From contig NZ_NAAD01000002.1 in assembly GCF_002093115.1 (NCBI RefSeq), positions 1 to 64,000 on the forward strand: 64,000 bases of DNA, read 5' to 3'. Numbering within the stretch: the first letter of the stretch is position 1; every line of letters begins with the position of its first letter. Shown piece after piece: positions 9,155 through 17,105 of this stretch. The DNA comes from Geothermobacter hydrogeniphilus (GTDB lineage: Bacteria > Desulfobacterota > Desulfuromonadia > Desulfuromonadales > Geothermobacteraceae). Below the pieces are notes generated by a model. That model searched no databases and was not told the DNA's origin. It saw nothing but the letters and a program-made list of their open reading frames with translations. A program made the translations under genes and the position numbers.

Positions 9155-10129
9155 ATGAATCAGGCCCCTGTTCTTTCCACCCATGAAGCGATCGTCGACC
9201 CGCAACCGGGCGACCTGTTGCCCGGTGTGGACCTGTCCGGCAGGGACTTTTCCGGTCGCAACCTGGCCGGCATCGACCTCAGCGGGGCCAACCTCGCCGG
9301 AACACGTTTCTTCAGGACCAACCTCAGCGGCGCCAACCTTGCCGAAGCGAACCTGGAAGGGGCCGAATTTGCCGGGGCCGACCTGAGCGGAGCCAATCTC
9401 GAAGGTTGCCGGGCGAGACGAGCCGGGTTCGGACTGGCCCGGCTCGAAAAAGCCAGCCTGTTCCGCGCCGACCTGCACGAAGCAAGTTTCAGCCGCGCCA
9501 ATCTTAGCGGCGCCAACCTGCATTGCGTTGATCTGCGCCAGGCCCGTATCCGCGAAGCGACCCTGACCCACTGCGACCTGAGCGAAGCCGACATGCAGCA
9601 GGCGGATCTTTCACTGACCTGCGTCCGCGGCGCAAACTTCAGCAATGCCGACCTGCGGGGGGCCCGGCTGCGGCGGTTGCAGGGATTCAAACGCGCCAAC
9701 TGGGTCGGCGTCGATATCCGCGACATCAACTTCGCCGGAGCCTACCTGATGCGGCGCGAAATCATCGACCAGAACTATATCCGTGAATTCCGCAGCTACA
9801 ACCGGCTGACAGCCCTGCTCTACTATCCCTGGTGGCTGACCTGCGACTGCGGACGCAGCATGCTCCGCTGGTGTTTCTGGATCGGCGTGCAGGCCTTCTT
9901 CTTCGCCTGGCTGTTCACCCTGACCGATGTCAACTACGGCGATCACGCCACCTGGCTGTCCCCCCTCTATTTCAGCGTTGTCACCCTGACCACCCTCGGC
10001 TACGGAGATGTCACCCCGGCGGGACTCTCGGCGCAGATCGTCGCCATGGCCGAAGTGACCATCGGTTACATCATGCTCGGGGGACTGCTCTCCATTTTCA
10101 GCAACAAACTGGCACGACGAGGAGACTGA
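9155..10129 (+). CDS. Pentapeptide-repeat / two-helix K+ channel fusion protein
   Basis: The first ~190 residues form a right-handed pentapeptide-repeat helix with many A(D/N)LSG/A(N/D)L units (for example LSGANLAGTRF and LSGANLAEANL from residue 25). After a linker, a C-terminal pore module has two hydrophobic helices (about 240-265 and 290-315). Between them lies the filter TLTTLGYGDVTP, which contains the GYGD K+-selectivity signature. It is predicted to be an inner-membrane potassium-type channel with a cytoplasmic repeat domain that may sense or bind a partner. AGGAG lies 11 nt before the ATG. The HDOD gene follows after 4 nt, so the two are probably cotranscribed. Confidence 0.85.
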   Translation: MNQAPVLSTHEAIVDPQPGDLLPGVDLSGRDFSGRNLAGIDLSGANLAGTRFFRTNLSGANLAEANLEGAEFAGADLSGANLEGCRARRAGFGLARLEKASLFRADLHEASFSRANLSGANLHCVDLRQARIREATLTHCDLSEADMQQADLSLTCVRGANFSNADLRGARLRRLQGFKRANWVGVDIRDINFAGAYLMRREIIDQNYIREFRSYNRLTALLYYPWWLTCDCGRSMLRWCFWIGVQAFFFAWLFTLTDVNYGDHATWLSPLYFSVVTLTTLGYGDVTPAGLSAQIVAMAEVTIGYIMLGGLLSIFSNKLARRGD

Positions 10130-10133
10130 CCGG

Positions 10134-10979
10134 ATGTTGAAACTGCTGCGCCGCCGCAAAAACAATCGTGATATTGACCGGATCCTCGACGGCTATGAAC
10201 TGCCGAGTTTTCCGGGACCGGTGATCACCGTATTGTCCAAACTGCGCAATCCGGAAGCACCGATCCAGGATATTGCCGACGACCTGGAGGTCGATCCCGG
10301 ACTGCACGTCAAGGTGCTGCGCACCGTCAACTCGGTCGCCTTCGGCCTCTCCCACAAGATCAGCAGCCTGCGACACGCGGTCTCACTGCTCGGGCGCTCA
10401 CGGCTCGAGTCACTGGTTCTCAGCGTCGGCGTCAAGGAAAGTCTCGACCGGGGGCTGGTTCCCGGCTGGTTCGACATGCAGAGTTTCTGGCTTTCCGCCG
10501 CCAGAAGAGCCGCCCTGGCGCGCGGTCTCGCCCAGATCCTGCATCCCCAGACCCAGGCTGAAGCCTTTACCGCCGGGCTACTGCAGGATATGGGCGTCCC
10601 GGTCATGGCCAGCCTCAAGGGAGACCCCTACCGCAAACTTTACCAATTGTGGCAGCAGTCGAATGAAACCGACCTGGCCGGGCTGGAAAAGGATCATTTC
10701 GATCTCGCCCATCCGCAACTCGGCGCCGGCATCGCCGAACGCTGGGATTTCCCCGACATGCTGATCGAAAATGTCGGTCGTCATCACCTCGCGCTGGAAA
10801 ACGGCCTGGACCTCGCTATCCATATCGCCTCGCTGATCACGGACGCACCCGGCCCGATCGACAAGTCCGCCCTGGCCACCCGCATCAATCAGACAACGGG
10901 ACTGGACCGGGCAATGCTGGAGAAGCTGTTGTGCCGGATCGACGATGAAGCGGTGGAACTGGCCGGAGCGCTGGCCTGA
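10134..10979 (+). CDS. HDOD domain protein
   Basis: A 281-residue protein with an HDOD output domain (about 20-220). Hallmarks are LPSFPGPV near the start, a VDPGLHVKVLRTVNSVAFG segment (about 52-70) and SLRHAVSLLG (about 78). HDOD domains are catalytically defective relatives of HD phosphohydrolases and are used in signalling and regulation. It sits 4 bp after the pentapeptide-channel gene and ends 1 bp from the convergent tautomerase gene. A regulatory partnership with the channel is possible but unproven. Confidence 0.85.
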   Translation: MLKLLRRRKNNRDIDRILDGYELPSFPGPVITVLSKLRNPEAPIQDIADDLEVDPGLHVKVLRTVNSVAFGLSHKISSLRHAVSLLGRSRLESLVLSVGVKESLDRGLVPGWFDMQSFWLSAARRAALARGLAQILHPQTQAEAFTAGLLQDMGVPVMASLKGDPYRKLYQLWQQSNETDLAGLEKDHFDLAHPQLGAGIAERWDFPDMLIENVGRHHLALENGLDLAIHIASLITDAPGPIDKSALATRINQTTGLDRAMLEKLLCRIDDEAVELAGALA

Positions 10980-10980
10980 A

Positions 10981-11199
10981 TCAGCTGCCGGAAACGCCAG
11001 GTTCCTTTCGCTGCCGCAACCGGGCGACACTCTCACCACGTATCCCCCAGTTTTCCGGGTCGATCTCCTCGATGACAACATGTGTCGAGGCGGGATTCTT
11101 GTTCAGCACCCGCACCAGCAGATCGGTAACGCCGGCGATCAATTCCTGCTTCTGTTCCGTACTGACCCCCGTGGTCAGCTTGATATTGACAAAGGGCAT
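10981..11199 (-). CDS. 4-oxalocrotonate tautomerase family protein
   Basis: A 72-residue protein starting Met-Pro. After Met removal Pro1 is the catalytic base of this superfamily. The pattern PFVNIKLTTGVSTEQKQELI followed by a helix and the strand THVVIEEIDPENWG fits the beta-alpha-beta tautomerase fold. It is slightly longer than the 62-residue classical 4-OT because of a basic C-terminal tail. The start is supported by GGGAGG. It lies 16 bp downstream of the PLP-enzyme gene on the same strand. The natural substrate is unknown. Confidence 0.85.
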   Translation of the reverse strand: MPFVNIKLTTGVSTEQKQELIAGVTDLLVRVLNKNPASTHVVIEEIDPENWGIRGESVARLRQRKEPGVSGS

Positions 11200-11215
11200 T
11201 TTTCTATTCCTCCCA

Positions 11216-12619
11216 TCAGGGATTCAGGGGCCCACCCGCCAGGGCCTGGTCGAGATCGGCAATAATATCATCAGGGTGCTCACCACCGACATTGAGACGG
11301 ACCAGATTGGGGACAATCCCGGCCAGATCACGTCCCTGCTCACCCTGCTGCTGGTGGGTGGAGATCGCCGGAATGGTGGCAATGCTCTTGATGCGTCCAA
11401 GGTCGGTTGCCCTCCAGATCAGACGCAGGCGATCGAACATGTTTCTTGCGCTGCCAACACCACCGCGCACGGTGAAAGCCAGCAGGTGGCCGTAACGGTT
11501 GACGGGTTCACCGTAATCATCTTCACCATCGGCCAGCCACATATAGCGTGAGGCCAGGGCGTGTCCCGGATCCCCGGCCAGGCCCGGATAGCTGACCCGT
11601 TCTACCTGCGGGTGATCCTGCAGGAAACACGCGACCCGCAAGGCGTTGCGGCTCAGGCGATCCATCTTGGCACGCAGGGTACGCAGATCATTGAGAATCA
11701 TCAGGGCGTTGAAGGGGCTGAGCGCCGGACCGAAATCCCGTCCCGGCAGCAGTTTCAGGTAACCGGCATAGTTGGCCCGCAATTCAGGCGGCCCGACCTT
11801 GGCGGGGATCTGATGGCGGGCGATAACGGCGCCGGCGATGGCCAGTCCTCCGGTGTTGAGGCTCTTGCTGACCGACTGCACGACGATATCCGCCCCCAGG
11901 CAGAGAGGCCTGAGAAGCGCCGGCGTGGCAACCGTCGAATCGACGATCAACGGTGCGTCCACGGCATGGGCCAGTTCGGCCAACGCCTCGATATCACAGA
12001 CCGCCAGCCCGGGGTTGCTGGGCATCTCGGCAAAAACGAAGCGGGTCCGATCATCGATCAGGGAACGCCATTCGTCCAGATCAAGGGGGTTTCTGACCCA
12101 GCGGACATCGATGCCGCGCTCGGCGGCATAACGCTCACTGAAGAGCATGAAGGTGCCACCGTAGCATTTGCTGCCGGCAACCAGGTTGATTTTTTCTCCC
12201 CGCCGCCGGTCGGCAAGCAGGGGATTGGTGGCGAGAAAAATCGCGGCCATGCCCGAAGCGACGGCACAGGCGGAAACGTCTCCGGGAAACCCGTAGCCTT
12301 CAAGCAGGGCAAGGGTCTCTTCCAGGTATCCCAGGGTCGGGTTGGCAATACGGGAATAGGTCCAGGACGGCATCAGGTAGGCCAGAGCCGCTTCCATGTG
12401 GTCACTGTTTTCAAAATGCTGCGCGGAACTGAGATAGAGCGGTTCGTTGATGCTCCCCCGGTTTTCCCGGGCGGCATCCATGCCGTAGCAGCCGTGAACC
12501 GCCAGGGTGTCGAACTTCATTCCCCGCAGCCTCCGCCGTCCGGCGGCCGCGGCCGCAAGCTGCTGCCGCCCTTGTTCAACATACCGACGGACACCCGGCG
12601 AATAATCGTTGTCAGCCAT
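11216..12619 (-). CDS. Cys/Met-metabolism PLP-dependent enzyme (cystathionine gamma-synthase/lyase-like)
   Basis: Fold-type I PLP enzyme of the transsulfuration family, about 467 residues. The Schiff-base lysine is K252 in SVSKSLNTGG. SGMAAIFLATNPLL (about 131-144) is the cofactor phosphate region, and the N-terminal YSRIANPT motif supplies the cross-subunit Tyr/Arg. The family includes cystathionine gamma-synthase, O-acetylhomoserine sulfhydrylase and methionine gamma-lyase; sequence alone does not decide between them. An N-terminal extension of about 40 residues is longer than in the standard enzymes. The ATG at 12617-12619 is chosen over an upstream in-frame start because GGAGG sits just before it. 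Confidence 0.85.
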   Translation of the reverse strand: MADNDYSPGVRRYVEQGRQQLAAAAAGRRRLRGMKFDTLAVHGCYGMDAARENRGSINEPLYLSSAQHFENSDHMEAALAYLMPSWTYSRIANPTLGYLEETLALLEGYGFPGDVSACAVASGMAAIFLATNPLLADRRRGEKINLVAGSKCYGGTFMLFSERYAAERGIDVRWVRNPLDLDEWRSLIDDRTRFVFAEMPSNPGLAVCDIEALAELAHAVDAPLIVDSTVATPALLRPLCLGADIVVQSVSKSLNTGGLAIAGAVIARHQIPAKVGPPELRANYAGYLKLLPGRDFGPALSPFNALMILNDLRTLRAKMDRLSRNALRVACFLQDHPQVERVSYPGLAGDPGHALASRYMWLADGEDDYGEPVNRYGHLLAFTVRGGVGSARNMFDRLRLIWRATDLGRIKSIATIPAISTHQQQGEQGRDLAGIVPNLVRLNVGGEHPDDIIADLDQALAGGPLNP

Positions 12620-12756
12620 GCTGCCTCCGCAGGTCTCTGTTTCACAACCCGCCCGGCACCAGAGACGGCACCCGGGGTCTTTTGCCAGGGAGCCGGATGT
12701 GTTATCGTTCCGACCCACGGAATCATTACGCCTGATTCAGACAAAGAGGTTGCGAC

Positions 12757-12945
12757 GTGCTGTTCTTCCTGTTTTTTTCCATTCCCATCGCCGCCGTCTC
12801 GGGGGTTGTCGCCTGGATGAGCTGGCGTGCCCGCCACAAGGGAGTGGCCTTCACCATGGCCGGAATCTGCGCGGTATTTTCCGGCATTTCCCTGACCATT
12901 ATCGTTGTCAGCCTGTTCTTCTACCAGGCCTGGCAGACAGGCTGA
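12757..12945 (+). CDS. Small two-helix membrane protein
   Basis: A 62-residue protein with two hydrophobic helices (about 2-20 and 33-56) joined by the basic loop SWRARHKG. It starts at GTG 12757 with AAGAGG about 9 nt upstream and is transcribed away from the PLP enzyme. No family is recognised. Its stop codon TGA is part of the terminal inverted repeat of the palindromic element that begins at 12937, so the last residues (QTG) are encoded by the repeat edge. Confidence 0.6.
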   Translation: MLFFLFFSIPIAAVSGVVAWMSWRARHKGVAFTMAGICAVFSGISLTIIVVSLFFYQAWQTG

Positions 12946-13062
12946 CCCAAAACGCCCATCTGCGGTGTTGCCCTTCCCCCCGCGTCAACGACGTACCTTC
13001 CGGTACGCCTTATGCCGCGGGGTTGCGGGCGCCTTGCATCTGGACATTTTGGGTCAGCCTGT
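12937..13062. repeat. Palindromic element, copy C
   Basis: A 126-bp fold-back unit with perfect terminal inverted repeats: ACAGGCTGACCCAAAA at the left and its complement at the right. The centre contains GTACC-TTCC-GGTAC. It sits between the 3' ends of two convergent genes and supplies the stop codon of the small membrane protein gene. It has the same core as copies D to F but lies in the opposite orientation. Confidence 0.85.
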
Positions 13063-13097
13063 CCCTCTGTCAGAGCCGGCCGCGGGGCGGCGGCGGA

Positions 13098-13583
13098 TCA
13101 GAAAGACTTGCGGAATACCGTCTTGTGACACTTGGGACAGGGCGGAATCCGTCCCGTGGCCTTGAGATTCATCTCGGCGCCGCAATCCTTGCAGACCAGC
13201 TTCCCGGCACTGGTCACCTCGCCGGTCTTGAACTCAAGATTCTTCTCGGCCTTCTCCGCCAGATCAGAAAGAGCGTCGGCGGCACTGGTCAGGATCCGGG
13301 CGAAAACACTCTGCACCCCGACCGTGACCCGCTGGGGATCAACCGCTTTTCTGACCGCTTCGGTCGCTTTGGCGGCATTGTCATTGATGTCTCGACGCAC
13401 GAACTCGGCTATCTTTTCCAGCTTGTCGGCGGAAAATTCTCCGGCCTTGTTCAACTCGTCCTTGGCTTTTTTCAACGCCTCATCGAGACTTCTCCTGCCC
13501 TCTTCCAGCAACTCTGCGGTGCGGGCTGCCAGCTTCTCGTACAATCCAACATCCTGCTCATCATGCTGCTTCTTGTCATTCAT
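13098..13583 (-). CDS. DUF1451/YbeL-like zinc-ribbon protein
   Basis: A 161-residue soluble protein. Residues 15-125 are helical and charged, with the pattern LEEGRRSLDEALKKAKDEL and GEFSADKLEKIAEFVRRDI seen in the DUF1451 (E. coli YbeL) family. The C-terminus is a zinc ribbon formed by CKDC (about 131-134) and CPKC (about 149-152). The preceding GEVTSAGKLVC is also typical of the family. Function is unknown. It is a monocistronic gene converging on the small membrane protein gene, with the palindromic element between them. Confidence 0.8.
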   Translation of the reverse strand: MNDKKQHDEQDVGLYEKLAARTAELLEEGRRSLDEALKKAKDELNKAGEFSADKLEKIAEFVRRDINDNAAKATEAVRKAVDPQRVTVGVQSVFARILTSAADALSDLAEKAEKNLEFKTGEVTSAGKLVCKDCGAEMNLKATGRIPPCPKCHKTVFRKSF

Positions 13584-13744
13584 GCCAGGTGTTCCTTTCG
13601 TCGATGGTGTCGTTTGTGATTCATGTCACAGAAATCTTACCATGGTTACCATGGATGTAACTGATTCAGCATAATCTGCTCTGTGGGTAAAAAGTCTGTC
13701 ATTCCTCAGCGGGGCAACACCCCCCTGCTGCGCTACGCTTGCTT

Positions 13745-13765
13745 CCCCCCTATTTCATAGGGGGG
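13745..13765. other. Perfect hairpin CCCCCCTAT-TTC-ATAGGGGGG
   Basis: A 9-bp perfect stem with a 3-nt loop in the 351-bp gap between the zinc-ribbon gene and the ZIP transporter. It has no T-tract on either side, so it is not a standard terminator. The rest of the gap (13584-13812) shows a CCATGG-TAA-like short palindrome near 13640 and nothing else recognised. Confidence 0.45.
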
Positions 13766-13812
13766 ATTCCGATCAAGGTGGAAAACGACCGCTCCCCACC
13801 CCAACCGTTCCA

Positions 13813-13933
13813 GGAGCGAGGAGTTTTTCGTCAGATCAAGGCGGAGGGTCAATGCCCGCGGAGGCGTAGCGGCAGCTACGTCGCACAAGGGGATTGATCC
13901 TCCAACGCCGAGCTGGCGGAAAAGAACCGCTCC
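13813..13933. repeat. Palindromic element, divergent copy G
   Basis: A 121-bp imperfect inverted repeat. The left arm begins GGAGCGAGGAGTTTTTCG; the right arm, read in reverse, begins GGAGCGGTTCTTTTCCG; both arms share a GGAGG-TCAAT block. The centre is GGCGTAGCGGCAGCTACGTCGC, the same core as copies A and B. Its edge is 1 bp from the stop codon of the ZIP transporter gene. The arms differ from the main family, so this is a subfamily. Confidence 0.7.
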
Positions 13934-13934
13934 C

Positions 13935-14747
13935 CTACCCCAAAGCAACGTCGAGGACCATCATCACCGTAAACCCCAACATCGCCCCCAGCGTGGCGAT
14001 ATCGGTATTGTCCCCCTGCTGCGATTCGGGGATGACCTCCTCGACGACAACAAAAATCATCGCTCCGGCCGCGAAAGCCAGGGCAAACGGCAGCAAGGGT
14101 TCGGCATAAACAACCGTCGCCGCCCCGATAACACCGGCAACAATTTCAACCATGCCGGAAAGCTGCCCGGCCATGAAACTGCGATGAACCGAAATCCCCT
14201 CCCGGCGCAGGGGCACGGCAACCGCCAGCCCTTCAGGAAAATTCTGGATGCCGATGCCCAGTGCCAGGGCGATCGCCGAAGGCAGGCTGGCCGAATCGAA
14301 CCCGGCTCCCACGGCACCGAAGGCCACCCCGACCGCCAGCCCTTCGGGAATATTATGCAGGGTGATGGCCAAGACCAGCAGAGTCACCCGGTGCAGCCGG
14401 GTGGGAACCCCCTCGGCCCGGCTGAGCGGGAAATTCATATGCAGGTGCGGCATGAAACGATCAACCAGGCGCAGGAACCCGCCTCCGGCCAGAAACCCGA
14501 CCGCCGGCGGCAACCAGGGCGGCCATCCCTGTTGCTCAGACATCTCGATGGCCGGCGCCAGCAGCGACCAGTAGCTGGCGGCGATCATCACCCCGGCGGC
14601 AAAACCGAGCATGCTGTCAAGCATTTTGCGTGTGGGCGCCCGATGAACATAGACCACCCCGGCGCCGAGGGCCGTCATCGCCCAGGTAAACAGGGTGGCC
14701 AGAAAGGCCTGGGTGACGGGATGAAATCCGGCAATAAATTCAAGCAT
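13935..14747 (-). CDS. ZIP family metal transporter (GufA/ZupT-like)
   Basis: A 270-residue inner-membrane transporter with about eight helices. The two ZIP signature helices carry HNIPEGLAVGVAFGA (about 135) and FPEGLAVAVPLRREG (about 175), whose His/Glu residues form the binuclear metal site. A His-containing loop (HLHMN) lies between helices 3 and 4. Family members import Zn2+ and other divalent cations; selectivity here is unknown. It is divergent from lpxH. No strong Shine-Dalgarno sits next to the ATG. Confidence 0.85.
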   Translation of the reverse strand: MLEFIAGFHPVTQAFLATLFTWAMTALGAGVVYVHRAPTRKMLDSMLGFAAGVMIAASYWSLLAPAIEMSEQQGWPPWLPPAVGFLAGGGFLRLVDRFMPHLHMNFPLSRAEGVPTRLHRVTLLVLAITLHNIPEGLAVGVAFGAVGAGFDSASLPSAIALALGIGIQNFPEGLAVAVPLRREGISVHRSFMAGQLSGMVEIVAGVIGAATVVYAEPLLPFALAFAAGAMIFVVVEEVIPESQQGDNTDIATLGAMLGFTVMMVLDVALG

Positions 14748-14787
14748 CGGCAGCTATGGTTCTTTCCGTGTTATTTTGGGTGTTTAC

Positions 14788-14816
14788 TTGACTTAATTGA
14801 GTCCAGTTTCTATAGT
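14788..14816 (+). promoter_or_regulatory. Sigma70-type promoter of lpxH, probably leaderless
   Basis: TTGACT (14788-14793), a 17-bp spacer, TATAGT (14811-14816), then exactly seven bases before the lpxH ATG at 14824. The transcript would start at or one base before the AUG, and no Shine-Dalgarno is present. Confidence 0.6.
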
Positions 14817-14823
14817 CCCCGGC

Positions 14824-15552
14824 ATGAAAGACCTGTTTCTCGCCGATGCCCACCTGCTCGAACCGAGCGACGCCAACTACCAGCGGTTGCTGAGTTTTCT
14901 CCAGACGCAACTGGGACAGGTGCGGACCTTGGTCCTGCTCGGCGATATCTTCGAATTCTGGGTCGGCTACCGACACGTGGTCTTTTCCCGCTACCTGCCG
15001 CTGCTGGAACTGCTGCACCGCTTTCATCAGTCCGGCACCGACATTATCTTTGTCGAGGGAAACCACGACTTCCATCTCGGCGCCTTTTTCCGCGACACCC
15101 TCGGTTGCCGAATTCTCCCCGATGGAGGGGACATCGAACTGGACGGCGTGCGCTTCCACCTCGCCCACGGGGACCTGATCAACCCGGAGGATAAAGGCTA
15201 TCGCCGGCTGCGGGCCTTCTTCCGCAGCGGGCTGGTGCAGTTCCTGATCAGGGTGATACCGCCGGATCTGACCTGGGCCATCGGCCGCGCCCTGGGACGC
15301 CAGAGTGAAAAGAGCCACGACCGCAAACGCGCCTTTGATCCGACCGCGCTGCTCACGGCCTATGCCGAAAAGCAGCTGACCGGGCCGACCCGCTATGTTG
15401 TCACCGGCCATTTTCATGTCCCGTTCCAGAAAGAGCTTGAACAAGGGACACTGGTCGCCCTCGGCGACTGGATCAGCCAGAACTCCTACGCCGTCTGGGA
15501 AAACGGCTCCTTAAGCCTTCATCAGGTTGACTCAGACACCGTTTCCTGCTGA
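14824..15552 (+). CDS. lpxH: UDP-2,3-diacylglucosamine diphosphatase (LpxH-like)
   Basis: Calcineurin-type metallophosphoesterase that should hydrolyse UDP-2,3-diacylglucosamine to lipid X in lipid A synthesis at the inner membrane. The metal-binding motifs run in order: DAH (8-10), GDIFEFW (about 41), EGNHDFH (about 77), AHGD (about 117) and GHFH (about 200). At 242 residues it has the usual LpxH length. The start at 14824 keeps the first metal motif; an upstream in-frame TTG adds nine residues but precedes the likely transcription start. Its 3' end overlaps the convergent YihY gene by 31 nt. Confidence 0.82.
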   Translation: MKDLFLADAHLLEPSDANYQRLLSFLQTQLGQVRTLVLLGDIFEFWVGYRHVVFSRYLPLLELLHRFHQSGTDIIFVEGNHDFHLGAFFRDTLGCRILPDGGDIELDGVRFHLAHGDLINPEDKGYRRLRAFFRSGLVQFLIRVIPPDLTWAIGRALGRQSEKSHDRKRAFDPTALLTAYAEKQLTGPTRYVVTGHFHVPFQKELEQGTLVALGDWISQNSYAVWENGSLSLHQVDSDTVSC

Positions 15553-16862
15553 TAACGTCCAACCAGGTCGGCCAGGGTCAGACCGTCCAGCGCCTCGCTG
15601 CCGACCCGATAGAGGCGGTCGGCGATCTCGCCGACGATCCGCTCGTCATGACTCTCACGTGCCTGCTTGACCGGTGCGCCATTTCCTTCGATGGTTTTAA
15701 GCAGTTCGAAAACCGGCAGCGCACTGAGCGCGCGGGCCGGCTGATACCCGCTCACATCCTCGCCGATACTCACCTCAGAGAGCAGTCGCAGACGGACCAG
15801 GTCATTGACGATGCTGCGGGTCAGACGCGGCGCCAGCGACAGTTGCCCCGCGATCTCACCCAGGTCCGGGGGCGCTTCCCCCTTCTGGAAACGGTCACCG
15901 ACAATCAGCATGATCCGCAGGGCAAGCAACTCGCGGTTGGCGAAACTTTCCTCTCCTCCGGCCTGCTCCTGGCGCAGATAACGCAGGTTCTGCCAGGCAT
16001 AGCTGACCTCAAGTCCAAGCAACACGATCAGCCAGGAAATATAGAGCCAGACCATGAAGATCGGCAGGGCCGCCATGGTGCCGTAGATGGCATTGTAACG
16101 CGCCACACCGACCTGGAAATTGACATACCCCCACTGGGTCAATTGCCACAGGGTGCCGCCGACCAGTCCGCCGACCATGGCCGCCCGCAGCGAAACCTTG
16201 ATATTCGGCATGAAAATGTAGAGGAAGGCGAAGGCGGCCCACATGGCAAAATAGGGAAGCACGTTGAAGAGAAAGATCACCAGGGTGCCGACATAGGCCA
16301 TCTGCTTGAGCTGCAGAACAAACCCCTGGGCTTCGAGGGTGGCGGTCATGGTGATCGCCAGCACCAGAAAGATCGGGCCGAGAATAACAACCGAGAAATA
16401 ATCGGAAAAACGGCGCATCAGCGAACGGGTCTCGCGCACGTACCAGATCGAGTTGAAACTGTCCTCGATATTCGACAGCAGGGTCAGCACGGTCAACACC
16501 AGGAAAACCAGGCCGAAGGTGCCGAGTCGACCGACATTGGTATTGTTGATGTACTCGATGATCTTGGAAAGAGCCTGTTCCGAACCGACCGCAATATGTT
16601 CAAGCAGAACCGGCTCCAGCCGATTCTGCACCCCCAGGCCCTTGAGAACGGCAAACATCAGCGCCAGCATGGGAATGAAAGAAAGCAGGCTGGTATAGGT
16701 CAGCGCCGAGGCACGCAGCAGGCAGCGGTCGGCGATGAAATCATGGCCGACCCGCGCCGCGACCTGGCCGAGACGAAGCAGAAACCGTTGCCCGAAACTC
16801 AATTCTTCAGGCTTGATCCGCCAGATCCCGGTTTTGAAAAAATCCCGGATGGTTTCAATCAA
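15522..16862 (-). CDS. YihY/virulence factor BrkB family membrane protein
   Basis: A 446-residue inner-membrane protein of the YihY/BrkB family, formerly misannotated as RNase BN. Six hydrophobic helices span about residues 45-310, with the signature ASALTYTSLLSFIPMLALMF at helix 1. A C-terminal cytoplasmic domain (about 320-440) resembles a winged helix. Molecular function is unknown. It starts at TTG 16862 with GGGAGGG upstream. The gene faces lpxH and overlaps it at the 3' ends. Confidence 0.85.
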   Translation of the reverse strand: MIETIRDFFKTGIWRIKPEELSFGQRFLLRLGQVAARVGHDFIADRCLLRASALTYTSLLSFIPMLALMFAVLKGLGVQNRLEPVLLEHIAVGSEQALSKIIEYINNTNVGRLGTFGLVFLVLTVLTLLSNIEDSFNSIWYVRETRSLMRRFSDYFSVVILGPIFLVLAITMTATLEAQGFVLQLKQMAYVGTLVIFLFNVLPYFAMWAAFAFLYIFMPNIKVSLRAAMVGGLVGGTLWQLTQWGYVNFQVGVARYNAIYGTMAALPIFMVWLYISWLIVLLGLEVSYAWQNLRYLRQEQAGGEESFANRELLALRIMLIVGDRFQKGEAPPDLGEIAGQLSLAPRLTRSIVNDLVRLRLLSEVSIGEDVSGYQPARALSALPVFELLKTIEGNGAPVKQARESHDERIVGEIADRLYRVGSEALDGLTLADLVGRYQQETVSEST

Positions 16863-16978
16863 GAAAGGAACCCTCCCCTGTCAACAACGATAGCCTCTGC
16901 ATCATTAGAACATATCCAACGAAAAATGCAATGTAAGGTCGGGGGGTTAGGACAGAGGATCGGGAAAAGTCAACTCCC

Positions 16979-17101
16979 CGGGCTGAGCAAAAATGTCCAG
17001 ATGCTAGGCGTCCGCGCCCTCGCGGAATAAGGCGTACCGGAAGGTACGTCGTTGACGCGGGGGAAGGACAACAACGCAGATGGGCGTTTTGGCTCGGCCG
17101 T
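16979..17101. repeat. Palindromic element, copy D
   Basis: Ends GGCTGAGCAAAAATGTCC and the complementary right end GGGCGTTTTGGCTCGGCC, with central GTACC-GGAA-GGTAC, a stem closing on a GNRA-type tetraloop. It lies 4 bp beyond the stop codon of the cNMP-binding protein gene. The bases between it and the YihY start (16863-16978) carry no other recognised feature. Confidence 0.85.
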
Positions 17102-17105
17102 GTCC

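Noticed and set aside
11561-12820. 419-codon ORF on the plus strand
   Set aside because: Antisense to the PLP enzyme, whose motifs are unmistakable. The shadow protein has no signature.
15648-17030. 460-codon ORF on the plus strand
   Set aside because: It is antisense to the YihY/BrkB gene. Its protein is rich in Gln, His, Asp and Gly, typical of a GC-rich shadow frame, and has no recognisable domain.
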